Assembly (NCBI RefSeq): GCF_003386095.1
Contig: NZ_QREG01000003.1
Coordinates: 1-64,000, forward strand
Direction: 5' to 3'
Origin: Marinoscillum furvescens DSM 4134
GTDB lineage: Bacteria; Bacteroidota; Bacteroidia; Cytophagales; Cyclobacteriaceae
DNA: 64,000 nt
Positions 43,955 to 53,300 of the stretch are shown here, piece after piece. A program made the translations under genes and the position numbers. Each line of letters begins with the position of its first letter. Within the stretch, counting starts at the first letter, position 1. The notes below the pieces were generated by a model that saw only the letters and a program-made list of their open reading frames with translations, had not been told where the DNA came from and ran no database searches.

Positions 43955-44446
43955 ATGACCAATAATGCAATCGATAAAATCAATGGGTTTATAGGCAAGT
44001 CCGTCAGTTGGCTGAGTTTGGCGTTGGTGCTCATCATTGTTGTAGACGTAGCTATGCGCTACCTCTTTTCGATCACTTCGTCGGCAAGTTTTGAATTGGA
44101 ATGGCACTTGTTCGCCGCTCTTTTTATGCTGTCTGCAGGGTGGGCCTTTGGTCAGGACAAGCATGTGCGTGTAGATGTCTTTTACCAAAACTTTTCACCA
44201 CGCCAGCAAGCTACTGTCAACCTGATTGGGTGTATTTTTTTACTACTTCCACTGGCGGTAGTAGGTACCTGGCAGGGCGTTATTTTCACAGCCAATTCGT
44301 TTGCCCTGGGTGAAACCAGTCCGGACCCTGGTGGGCTTCCTGCTCGCTACCTGATCAAATCCACCATACCACTAGGCTTTGCGCTACTTGGCCTTCAGGG
44401 CTTATCCGAAATTTTTAAATCGCTCCAAACACTTTTTTCAAAATGA
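43955..44446 (+). CDS. TRAP transporter small membrane subunit (DctQ)
   Basis: A 163-residue four-helix membrane protein of the DctQ family, which together with DctM forms the transport core of TRAP transporters. The segments ALVLIIVVDVAMRYLF, ELEWHLFAALFMLSAGWAFG and HVRVDVFY are typical of this subunit. I start at the ATG at 43955 for the promoter reason given in the neighbouring entry. It overlaps dctM by 4 bp. The periplasmic binding protein DctP, normally the first gene, is absent from both sides. Confidence 0.9.
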   Translation: MTNNAIDKINGFIGKSVSWLSLALVLIIVVDVAMRYLFSITSSASFELEWHLFAALFMLSAGWAFGQDKHVRVDVFYQNFSPRQQATVNLIGCIFLLLPLAVVGTWQGVIFTANSFALGETSPDPGGLPARYLIKSTIPLGFALLGLQGLSEIFKSLQTLFSK

Positions 44447-45747
44447 TGGAATACCTCCCGGTCATTCTGTTTGCGACCATTTTTTTACTAATTCTTTTTG
44501 GTTTCCCGGTGGCTTTCACGCTGGGAGGGCTCTCTGTACTTGTAGGCGTACTGGTTTTTGACGTAGACTTTTTCTATCTGCTTTCGCTCAGGGTCTATGG
44601 CACCATGCAAAACTTTGTGTTGCTGGCCGTACCTCTATTTGTCTTTATGGGGATCATGCTGGAAAAATCCGGAATCGCCGAACGGCTCCTCGAAACCATG
44701 GCGCTGCTTTTCGGACGCTTTCGAGGTGGACTGGCCATCTCTGTAGTGATAGTGGGCGCTATGCTCGCCGCTTCTACAGGTATAGTAGGTGCTACTGTGG
44801 TGACTATGGGGCTTATTTCGCTTCCTACCATGCTCAAGCGGGGCTATGGACCAAGACTATCTACCGGAGTGATTGCCTCCTCTGGTACCTTAGGACAAAT
44901 CATCCCCCCATCGGTAGTGTTGGTACTGCTGGGCAGTGTGCTCAATGTCTCAGTTGGAGATCTGTTCCTGGCGGCGATTGTCCCCGGTGTGGGATTGGTG
45001 GGCTGCTACCTGCTGTATGTAATCGGCTATTCGATCATTTTTCCTGATCGTGCTCCGGCTATGCCTCGTGAAGAGGTAGAAGCTTTTCGCAAAAAGGGCT
45101 TTACTGGCGATGTGATCAAATCCTTTGTATTTCCATTTATGCTAATCCTTGCAGTGCTGGGATCCATTTTTGCAGGTATCGCTTCACCAACAGAAGCCGC
45201 AGGAGTGGGGGCATTTGGAGCACTCATTCTTACCGCCGCCCAAGGCAAACTCAAGTTTCAAATCCTCAAAGAAGTCACCCGCGAAACCACCATGCTCACA
45301 AGTATGGTATTCATGATTTTGGTAGGCGCTACAGCTTTTTCACTCGTCTTCCGTGGGCTCGAAGGTGATAAAATCTTCCTCCAGCTCATCGAAAATGCCA
45401 ACATGAGTCCTTATGCGTTCTTGTTTGTGGTCATGCTCATTGTGTTCGTCGCTGGATTTTTCATAGACTTTATAGAAATCGTCTTCATCATCGTACCGGT
45501 GGTGGCTCCGCTTTTTGTGGCCATGGGCATCGATCTAATATGGGTAGGCATCTTGCTGGCTATCAACTTACAGACCTCTTTTCTCACACCGCCGTTTGGT
45601 TTTGCACTCTTTTACCTCAAAGGCGTAGCCCCACCGGAAGTGAAAACGAAACACCTCTATCAGGGCATCATCCCCTTTGTACTGATACAAATCTTATTTC
45701 TGGTGCTCATCGTACTCTTCCCCGAAATGACCCGGATATTGCTTTGA
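44443..45747 (+). CDS. TRAP transporter large permease (DctM)
   Basis: A 434-residue permease with about twelve membrane helices, the channel-forming subunit of a TRAP transporter driven by the sodium gradient. Family motifs include GIVGATVVTMGLISLPTML, GTLGQIIPPSVVLVLLG, SPTEAAGVGAFGAL and LQTSFLTPPFGFALFYLKGV. It follows DctQ with an ATGA overlap. The substrate, often a dicarboxylate, amino acid or sialic acid, depends on the missing DctP protein and cannot be told from here. Confidence 0.93.
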   Translation: MMEYLPVILFATIFLLILFGFPVAFTLGGLSVLVGVLVFDVDFFYLLSLRVYGTMQNFVLLAVPLFVFMGIMLEKSGIAERLLETMALLFGRFRGGLAISVVIVGAMLAASTGIVGATVVTMGLISLPTMLKRGYGPRLSTGVIASSGTLGQIIPPSVVLVLLGSVLNVSVGDLFLAAIVPGVGLVGCYLLYVIGYSIIFPDRAPAMPREEVEAFRKKGFTGDVIKSFVFPFMLILAVLGSIFAGIASPTEAAGVGAFGALILTAAQGKLKFQILKEVTRETTMLTSMVFMILVGATAFSLVFRGLEGDKIFLQLIENANMSPYAFLFVVMLIVFVAGFFIDFIEIVFIIVPVVAPLFVAMGIDLIWVGILLAINLQTSFLTPPFGFALFYLKGVAPPEVKTKHLYQGIIPFVLIQILFLVLIVLFPEMTRILL

Positions 45748-45831
45748 GGTGTTAGTGGTGTAACTATTGGTAGAGGTCATCGGCATGGAACCGATTAATG
45801 GTTAAATTAGCGATCTCAACAAATAACCTAT

Positions 45832-47238
45832 ATGAAAAATCTACCCCTGCACGTCAAAATCATCATTGGTCTGGTACTAGGTATTGGTTATGCTTTTTTG
45901 TCTAGTGCCGTAGGCTGGAACGAATTCACAATCAATTACATCGATCCCTTCGGACAGATTTTCATTCGTCTGTTGAAGTTTATTGCAGTGCCACTGGTAC
46001 TATTTTCGATCATCGATGGAGTGTCCAGTCTCAACGATACCTCAAGCCTGGGACGCATGGGGCTCAAAACCCTGGGCATGTATCTGGTCTCCACGGTTAC
46101 AGCCATCACGGTAGGGCTGCTAATTGTAAACTTCGTAGACCCGGGTAGCCACATAGATGAAAACCAGCGGGTAAAAAACCGTATCTCCTATGAGCTCTGG
46201 GCTCAGGATGCCGGGGTGGAAGTAAAAGACGGTAAAAATTTCCTCAACGATGATCAATACAAAGCCATCGCTGACGATCTGATTGCAAGTGGAGCCCTGG
46301 AAGAAAATCAGCAGAGCGTGGAGGACAAAGTGGCCGTAGCGAAACAGCAGAAAGAAGAGCCGCCGCTTCAATTTGTGGTGGACATGGTGCCCGAAAACAT
46401 CATCCTGTCCATCTCTAACAACAAGCTCATGCTGCAGGTGATCTTCTTCGCGATATTTTTTGGCATCACCCTGGCAGTCATTCCTGATGAAAAGGGTGGC
46501 CCAGTTAAAAAATTTATCAGTTCCATCAACGAAGTATTTCTCCGTATGGTGGACACCATCATGAAGGCTGCTCCATTTTTTGTGTTTGCCTTGCTTGCCG
46601 GCGTGGTAGCCAAAATGGCCAATAGTCCTGGTGAAGTGTTTGAGATATTCAAAAGCCTTGGGTCTTATACCATTACCGTGTTGGTAGGCCTCTGTGCCAT
46701 GCTATTTGGCTTCTATCCTTTTGTAGCCCGTACGTTTATCAAAAAACTGTCTTACAAAAAATTCTTCAAGAAAATGAGTCCAGCGCAGTTTCTGGCATTT
46801 TCTACCAGTTCTAGTGCTGCCACGCTTCCAGTAACCATGGAGTGTGTGGAAGACAACATGGGTGTATCCAAAAATGTCTCCAGCTTTGTGCTACCAATCG
46901 GTGCCACTGTAAACATGGACGGAACCAGTCTTTACCTGGCAATCGCTACGGTATTCTTAGCCCAACTGCACTTTGTAGACCTTTCGCTTGCTCAGCAGCT
47001 GACCATTGTACTCACCGCCACCATGGGCTCTATAGGTACGGCAGCTGTCCCTGGCGCGAGTCTGGTAATGCTCATCATCATCATGCAGACTGTCGGGCTA
47101 AACCCGGCCTGGGTAGCCATTATCTTTCCTGTAGATCGACTGCTGGATATGACCCGCACAGTAGCGAATATCACTGGAGATGCGACAGTAGCTACCCTCG
47201 TAGCGAGCACCGAAGGGGAGCTAGACATGAAGGATTAA
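45832..47238 (+). CDS. Dicarboxylate/amino acid:cation symporter (SDF family)
   Basis: A 468-residue inner-membrane symporter of the glutamate/dicarboxylate family. The serine-rich hairpin motif FSTSSSAATLPVT, the NMDGTSLY motif in helix 7 and GTAAVPGASLVML in hairpin 2 are intact. Between the early helices lies a hydrophilic insertion of roughly 80 residues (about 105-185, many D, E, K and Q), larger than in the E. coli-type proteins. It lies 84 bp after dctM on the same strand and takes up a similar class of substrates, so the two transporters may serve the same carbon source. Confidence 0.93.
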   Translation: MKNLPLHVKIIIGLVLGIGYAFLSSAVGWNEFTINYIDPFGQIFIRLLKFIAVPLVLFSIIDGVSSLNDTSSLGRMGLKTLGMYLVSTVTAITVGLLIVNFVDPGSHIDENQRVKNRISYELWAQDAGVEVKDGKNFLNDDQYKAIADDLIASGALEENQQSVEDKVAVAKQQKEEPPLQFVVDMVPENIILSISNNKLMLQVIFFAIFFGITLAVIPDEKGGPVKKFISSINEVFLRMVDTIMKAAPFFVFALLAGVVAKMANSPGEVFEIFKSLGSYTITVLVGLCAMLFGFYPFVARTFIKKLSYKKFFKKMSPAQFLAFSTSSSAATLPVTMECVEDNMGVSKNVSSFVLPIGATVNMDGTSLYLAIATVFLAQLHFVDLSLAQQLTIVLTATMGSIGTAAVPGASLVMLIIIMQTVGLNPAWVAIIFPVDRLLDMTRTVANITGDATVATLVASTEGELDMKD

Positions 47239-47292
47239 GTCAGCAAAAAGACATCCAGCTTAAGCATATTTTCTAGTGGAGATAATGCAGTG

Positions 47293-47337
47293 GCAGTATC
47301 TTTGAGGGGTAACTCTTAGCAACAGAACAGATACTGC
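47293..47337 (+). promoter_or_regulatory. Promoter and inverted repeat before the histidine kinase
   Basis: TATCTTTG (47297-47304) matches TAnnTTTG, giving a leader of about 27 nt. GCAGTATC (47293-47300) overlaps this box and is the exact inverse of GATACTGC (47330-47337), which touches the ATG. This could be a repressor operator spanning the promoter or a start-occluding hairpin. Confidence 0.45.
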
Positions 47338-49347
47338 ATGACATCATTTTTTAGCAGAGTACTCCTAACGGGGTATCTCTGCATAGCAATTAGCAGCGTA
47401 TCCGTGGCGCAGGTAGACTCACTGCTAGCCACTCTCCAAAGCGCTTCACCCTCTGATAGCATACTTTCGCTCAAAGCACTCACCGAGTACTATCTCTACA
47501 ACGACACGCAGGCTGCCAGGGACTATTTTGACCAGATGAATGAGGCTGCACACCGAACCAGTGACAGCTCCCAAATAGCCGATGCAGCACTCATGGAAGG
47601 AAAGCTCCTGGCATTTGAAGGAAATTTTGAGGCTTCCAAAAACCGTATCAAATCCATTGAAAGTTATGCACTCAGACACCAGTTTTCGCTGGATAATGTA
47701 GGCAACTACCTGGGCAATATATACGCGTCCCTCGGAAACATGGACTCTGCCGTACACTACTATGACCTGGGCATGCGGCATACCGCAGACTCTGTGAGCA
47801 AAGGAATCATCCTCTCCAACATGGCTACTATTTATGAAGCCTTAGGACAAAGCGTAAAAGCTGTGGATGCCAACCTACGCTCTATTCGAATGGTAGAAAA
47901 CCTGCCTAACGGAACTAAATACCTCCCGGGATTTTACCTCAACACGGGAGCACTCTACAGCAACCTCAACAAACATGAGGAGTCCGTTCGCTGCTACAGG
48001 GAGTCGATCAAGTATGCCCGACAAGCCCAAATGAACTACTGGGAAGGTTTTGCATCCATCAACCTGGCAGGAAAACTAGAAGACCAGGAAGCTCCGCGAG
48101 ACTCGATCATGAAGTATTATACTACTGCGCAGCGCATTTTCGAAAAAATCGAAGACCCCAAAATGCGGGCACTGCTCTGGTCACGTCTGGGGCACTACTA
48201 CCTCAGCCAAAGTGAAACAGACGAAGCCTTTTTGTACTTGCAAAAAGCGGAAGCACTGATCGATGAACTCCAGGAGGTAGATCGCAAGGCGCTGCTCATA
48301 CACGATCTTGCTTTCTTGCACCACCTCCAAAACGACATGTCTGAAGCGCTAGCTCTAGCCAGGAAACTCGAAGTGCTTCTCAGCCAAAAACAAAATCTGA
48401 CCTATCAGGCAGAAATGCATAAAACCTTGTCAGCCATATACGAATCAGCGGGCCAACCCCTGGCAGCCCTCAAACACCTGAAAAAGCATCAGGATATAAG
48501 CGATAGCGTTATGGACAGGGAATATCAAAACAAAATCTCTGAGTTGGAAATAGCTTTCCAGACCGAGCAAAAAGACCGGGAGATCGAAAGCTTATCGCAG
48601 CAGGCACAAATTCAGACACTCAAAATCAGCCAACGAAATACCCAGATTGTAGGCTTGGCCATAGTCATCCTGGTGGTCATCCTGGCAGGCATACTTTGGT
48701 ATCAGCGAAAGGCCTTTAAGCACAGACAATCGGTATCTGACTTGCAGCAACGCATGCTGCGCTTGCAAATGAATCCACATTTCATATTCAATGCACTTGC
48801 GGCCATACAGCATTATATCCTACAAAATCAGGTAAAAGAATCCATCAAATACCTGTCGATGTTTGGTAAGCTCATGCGACAAATACTGGAGCACAGCCGA
48901 GAAGAAAGCATTACCCTGGAGGAGGAAATTGACATGCTCGACAATTACATTAAAATTCAAAAAGTACGATTCAAAGAGCAGTTTACCTATACCATAGAAG
49001 TGGATCCGAATTTGGATCAATCAGAAATAAAACTTCCGCCACTTTTCGCTCAACCATTTGTAGAAAATGCAATAGAGCATGGTCTGAAAGACGAGACAAA
49101 CGGCCAACTCTGGGTGCGTTTTTTATCTACAGACGGAAAACTCACTATTGAGGTGGAAGACTCGGGCAAAGGAATGTCCACCGCAAGTCAGGAGGCAGAT
49201 ACTGACCACCGTTCCATGGCCACACAAATTACGCTGGACCGGCTTGGTCTTCTTTCACAAGAGCTCAAAAGCAGGTTTTCGCTCAACTACACAGCTGGTA
49301 AAACCGGCAAAGGCACCCGAGTGGCTATGATCCTTCCAGGCATGTAA
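47338..49347 (+). CDS. TPR sensor histidine kinase, LytS type
   Basis: A 669-residue sensor. A signal peptide (1-25, SVAQ) and periplasmic TPR repeats (about 30-400) lead to a coiled coil, a membrane helix (about 436-459) and a LytS-type kinase. The phosphorylated histidine is H481 in LQMNPHFIFNALAAIQ; the ATP-binding N box is PFVENAIEHGL and the G box is DSGKGM. It pairs with the LytTR response regulator 66 bp downstream. The periplasmic part has the same plan as the two LuxR-type regulators at the left end of the window. The signal is unknown. Confidence 0.93.
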   Translation: MTSFFSRVLLTGYLCIAISSVSVAQVDSLLATLQSASPSDSILSLKALTEYYLYNDTQAARDYFDQMNEAAHRTSDSSQIADAALMEGKLLAFEGNFEASKNRIKSIESYALRHQFSLDNVGNYLGNIYASLGNMDSAVHYYDLGMRHTADSVSKGIILSNMATIYEALGQSVKAVDANLRSIRMVENLPNGTKYLPGFYLNTGALYSNLNKHEESVRCYRESIKYARQAQMNYWEGFASINLAGKLEDQEAPRDSIMKYYTTAQRIFEKIEDPKMRALLWSRLGHYYLSQSETDEAFLYLQKAEALIDELQEVDRKALLIHDLAFLHHLQNDMSEALALARKLEVLLSQKQNLTYQAEMHKTLSAIYESAGQPLAALKHLKKHQDISDSVMDREYQNKISELEIAFQTEQKDREIESLSQQAQIQTLKISQRNTQIVGLAIVILVVILAGILWYQRKAFKHRQSVSDLQQRMLRLQMNPHFIFNALAAIQHYILQNQVKESIKYLSMFGKLMRQILEHSREESITLEEEIDMLDNYIKIQKVRFKEQFTYTIEVDPNLDQSEIKLPPLFAQPFVENAIEHGLKDETNGQLWVRFLSTDGKLTIEVEDSGKGMSTASQEADTDHRSMATQITLDRLGLLSQELKSRFSLNYTAGKTGKGTRVAMILPGM

Positions 49348-49413
49348 TTGTTCAGAACAAGAATTCTTACAAGCCAACCATTAACATTCTGTAAATCGAA
49401 GTAAATTTACCCC

Positions 49414-50157
49414 GTGCGAATAGCTATTATCGATGACGAACCGGATCTAAGGGCCACCACCAAAGCACTTCTGGAGCTTTACTGTCCAGAGACTATATTG
49501 GTGGGTGAAGCTGACGGAGTAAAATCAGGCATTGTTTTACTCCAGGAAACCAAACCTGACCTGGTTTTTCTAGATGTAGAAATCAACGAAGGCACGGGTT
49601 TTGACATAGTCAAGGCATTTCCTCAGCGAAACTTTTCAGTGATTTTCGTCACCGGTCACAACGAATACGCCGTGCGGGCATTTAAATTTTCTGCAGTGGA
49701 CTACCTGCTAAAACCCATCGACCCGGACGAACTAGTGCAGGCGGTAGCTAAAGCCAAAAGCACCTATGAGCAAGGCATCAGTGGGTTGCCACTTCAAGCG
49801 CTAGAAACGAACCTCAATCCGAAAGCGGACCTGAAACATGTCATACTCAAAGACGCAGAAAAAGTCTATCTGGTAAAGCTCGAAGAAATCATCCGGTGTG
49901 AGTCCAGCGATAATTATACACGTTTTCATCTGACCGAAAATCGCTCCATTTTGGTGTCCACCACTTTGAAAGAGTACGAAACACTTTTCAACGGACATCA
50001 TTTCCTCAGATGCCATCAGTCACACCTGATTAACCTTCAGCACTTTGATTTTTTTGATAAGCGTGAGGGAGGAAGCGTACGCATGAAAGATCAAAGTGTA
50101 CTACCCGTATCCACCCGAAAAAAAGACACCTTGCTGAAAGCTCTTGAGCAGCTTTAA
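49414..50157 (+). CDS. LytTR-family response regulator
   Basis: A 247-residue cytoplasmic regulator. The receiver domain (1-120) has acidic residues D7, D8 and E9, the phosphorylated D54 in LVFLDVEI and the conserved lysine in LLKPIDPDE. The LytTR DNA-binding domain follows (about 135-247), including VYLVKLEEIIRCESSDNYTR and FLRCHQSHLINL. The start is a GTG at 49414; no better ATG exists. It is the partner of the kinase upstream, and the next gene is a giant secreted adhesin, whose upstream region holds repeated boxes that may be its binding sites. Confidence 0.93.
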   Translation: MRIAIIDDEPDLRATTKALLELYCPETILVGEADGVKSGIVLLQETKPDLVFLDVEINEGTGFDIVKAFPQRNFSVIFVTGHNEYAVRAFKFSAVDYLLKPIDPDELVQAVAKAKSTYEQGISGLPLQALETNLNPKADLKHVILKDAEKVYLVKLEEIIRCESSDNYTRFHLTENRSILVSTTLKEYETLFNGHHFLRCHQSHLINLQHFDFFDKREGGSVRMKDQSVLPVSTRKKDTLLKALEQL

Positions 50158-50161
50158 AAGG

Positions 50162-50222
50162 CAAATTCACCTACATCTAAAAGTGGCTTTTACAAATTCT
50201 CACTGAGCTACTGCAAATTCTC
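50162..50222 (+). promoter_or_regulatory. Repeated CAAATTC boxes, candidate LytTR operator
   Basis: CAAATTCTCA occurs at 50193-50202 and again at 50213-50222, exactly 20 bp apart, and a related CAAATTCAC lies at 50162-50170, 31 bp before. These distances put all three on one face of the helix. LytTR proteins bind direct repeats about two turns apart, so this is a reasonable operator for the regulator encoded immediately upstream. Confidence 0.5.
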
Positions 50223-50306
50223 ATATGTAGGAAGCACAACCTCATTGCGTCTGCAACCAACCAGGAATGTATTGGATTTTTGGGGCAAACAAATTTGAAA
50301 ACCGCA

Positions 50307-53300
50307 ATGAAAAAATCAATACTTCTGAGCATTTTGATCCTCACAGGAATCGTTGCTTATGCCCAACGATCCTGCACGGACGGCTACCAGGGAGGCACAG
50401 GATTTATGTCTTACCAGGGGCTTTCGTCGTATGCCATTGGACAGACTTTCACTGCATGCCGCAGTGGTCTACTCCAATCCATTTCTTTTGAGCTCACTGG
50501 AGCTCACCCTACCGCCATGACGGTCTACCTGAAAGACGGAGCAGTGAATGGCTCTACCCTTGAGACCTTGTACCTCTCGCCACACTACGGCAAAAACACC
50601 ATTGACGTAGCTAACAAAGGAGTGATGTTGACCGCTGGCCAAACATACGCCTTGCGTTTTGGTGGCAACAATGAATACTACCTCAAGGCAGGCTCCAATG
50701 CCAATGATTACCCCAATGGTAGTGCATGGCAATCCTCCCCTACTGGCGTCACAGCTCAAAACTTTGACCTGTCGTTTGAATACACCGTAAAAATCCCGGC
50801 CATAGAAGTTTTAGCTGAAGACTTCAATTCCTTTTCACCATCTGGCAATGAAGTGCCTGAGGGCTGGGAAGCAGACAACCTGACAAACATACATGTAGCT
50901 ACGGGTCTGGGTACGGCATCTAGCAATGCGCTTGTATTTTCATCAGCCACTTCAGACCAACACTACGTAACGCTTCCGGAGTTTAAAGACCTGCACACTC
51001 GGGTCGTCAGCTTTCAGGTATCTACCACAGATGATACCGGAGCAGGACCATCCAATGGTACAGTGAGACTTTACCAAAGCGTGTCGGGTGATCCAGACTT
51101 ACAATCTACAAATACCCTTTTGAAGGAAATCACCCTTAACTCTAATGAGGCCTTCCATGAAGTGTCGGTAAATGTGGCCCAACTCGGAGGAAGTGGACTA
51201 GGTGAATTTTTCCGTTTAGGATTCCAGTCTACCCATGAAAATGTAGACTCCAAAATCATCCTGGATGATTTTCAGTCTAGGGACAACACCGCACCAACAG
51301 GCATCAGCTTGTCTGACAACATCCTGGATGAAAATGTAGCGGCCGGCACTGTAGTGGGCACACTCACCACCACAGACCCTACTTCTGGAGATACATTCAC
51401 GTACACGCTTGGCGGATTTGATGCTGCGGCATTCACCGTGGCCAACAACAATGAACTACAGATTGTAGCTTCCCCAGACTTTGAAACCCAAAGCAGCTAC
51501 GCTTTTGACATCACTTCTACCGACGCACTAGGCGAATCGATCACCAGGTCGTTTAGCGTTACCATCAACGATCTATATGAAAATGGACCCAATGAGGAAG
51601 TGACTACCTATGCTTTTAGCAATGGCGACATCAGTGATGGGATCAACAACAATGACCTGACTGATCATGGCACAACACCTCAGCCGGACCGCTTTGGTGC
51701 TGCCGACAGTGCCCGTCAGTTTGGAGACGGCACCTACCTTACTATCATCGATCCTATCATTGACATTACCGAAGACTTTACTATCAATTTTTGGTTTAAG
51801 CGAGAAGGTGACAGCCCCACCAATACGTACCTGCTAGACAGCAGACACTCTGCTGTCAATCACGGTGGTGAAGTAGGTGGCCTGTCTATCTACATGTCTC
51901 CCTCATCCGCTCTGAATGTAGCCGCTTATAAAACGGCAGGAGGTTTTGGGAATACCCTAGGTATGGGGTCCCCTATCACCACTAACCTGGACGAATGGTA
52001 CATGGCCACCATCGTACATGCCAATGACTCCATCTACCTCTACCAGGATGGTGCTCTACAAAGTCAGGCAAAACCTTCTCAACTGCAGAACGGTGACGGC
52101 TGGATTTTTGGAGGTATTTCTCAGTCTGGAAGCAGAGACTGGCAGGAATTCCCAGGTGATCAGGATGATTTCACATTTTTTGCCAAAGCACTTGATGTAA
52201 CAGAAATCACTGCTCTTTTTCATGAAAACAACTTTAACAAGAGCAAAGCGCCTACAGACGTCACTTTAAGTGATAGTACTGTTTATGAAAACCTACCTTC
52301 TGGCACAGCAATAGGCAAACTAATCGCTGTGGACCCTGATGCTTCTGAAGCTCACACGTTTACAATCAGCGGATCAGATGCCTCAAATTTTGATGTGCGA
52401 AATGACAGTCTGGTTACAGCTGCTGTATTGGATTTTGAAGTAAAAGACTCTTTCGAAATAGCCATTACGGCGAAAGACCCTTTTGACAAAAGTTTTACAA
52501 AAAGCTTTCTGATAGCAGTACTGGACACCAATGATGCACCGACAGACATTCAACTAACCGCACAGTCTGTAGCTGAAAACCTACCAGCAGGTACTGTGGT
52601 GGGCACCCTCTCTGGTACAGACCAGGATGTAGATGATGTACTGTCCTTTGCGCTTTCCAGCTCGGATTTTGAGATTGAAGGCAATCAACTGAAAACAGCT
52701 ACTACGTTTGACTTTGAAAGCGAAAGTAGCCATACCATCAACATCTCAGTAATCGATAGCGATAGCGCGTACTTCTCCAAAGACTTCACCATCGACATAG
52801 AAGACGTAACGGCACCTCAGGTTATCGACTCCTTAGAAAACATGGTCAAAGCCTCTGGATTTGACTCGTATAGCATAGATCTTACAGATGTATTTTTCCA
52901 TGACCAGGGTGATCCATTGGTGTTCACGGCTTCATCGAACGAAACTACAGTAGCAACAACCAGCGTTTCCGGGTCAAACCTGATAGTCACTGAAGCAGGT
53001 GAAGGCACAACGACCATCACGGTCACTGCGGATGACCAAAGTGGATCTGCGTTGGCTACTACATCATTCGAGCTGAAAGTAGCAGACCTGCAGTCTGACC
53101 TGATTGCCTATTATCCCACTCCAGATGCGCAAGATGCCAGTGGCACAGGAAATGATGCTACTGCGTATAGCCTCCTGAGCACTTCCGACAGGTTTGGAAA
53201 CGAAGATCAGGCGATGCTTTTTGATGGCTCCGTAGTGGACATGCCTAAAAACCTTTTAACCAAAAATGCAGTCTCCATCTCTCTTTGGTTTAAAACAGAC

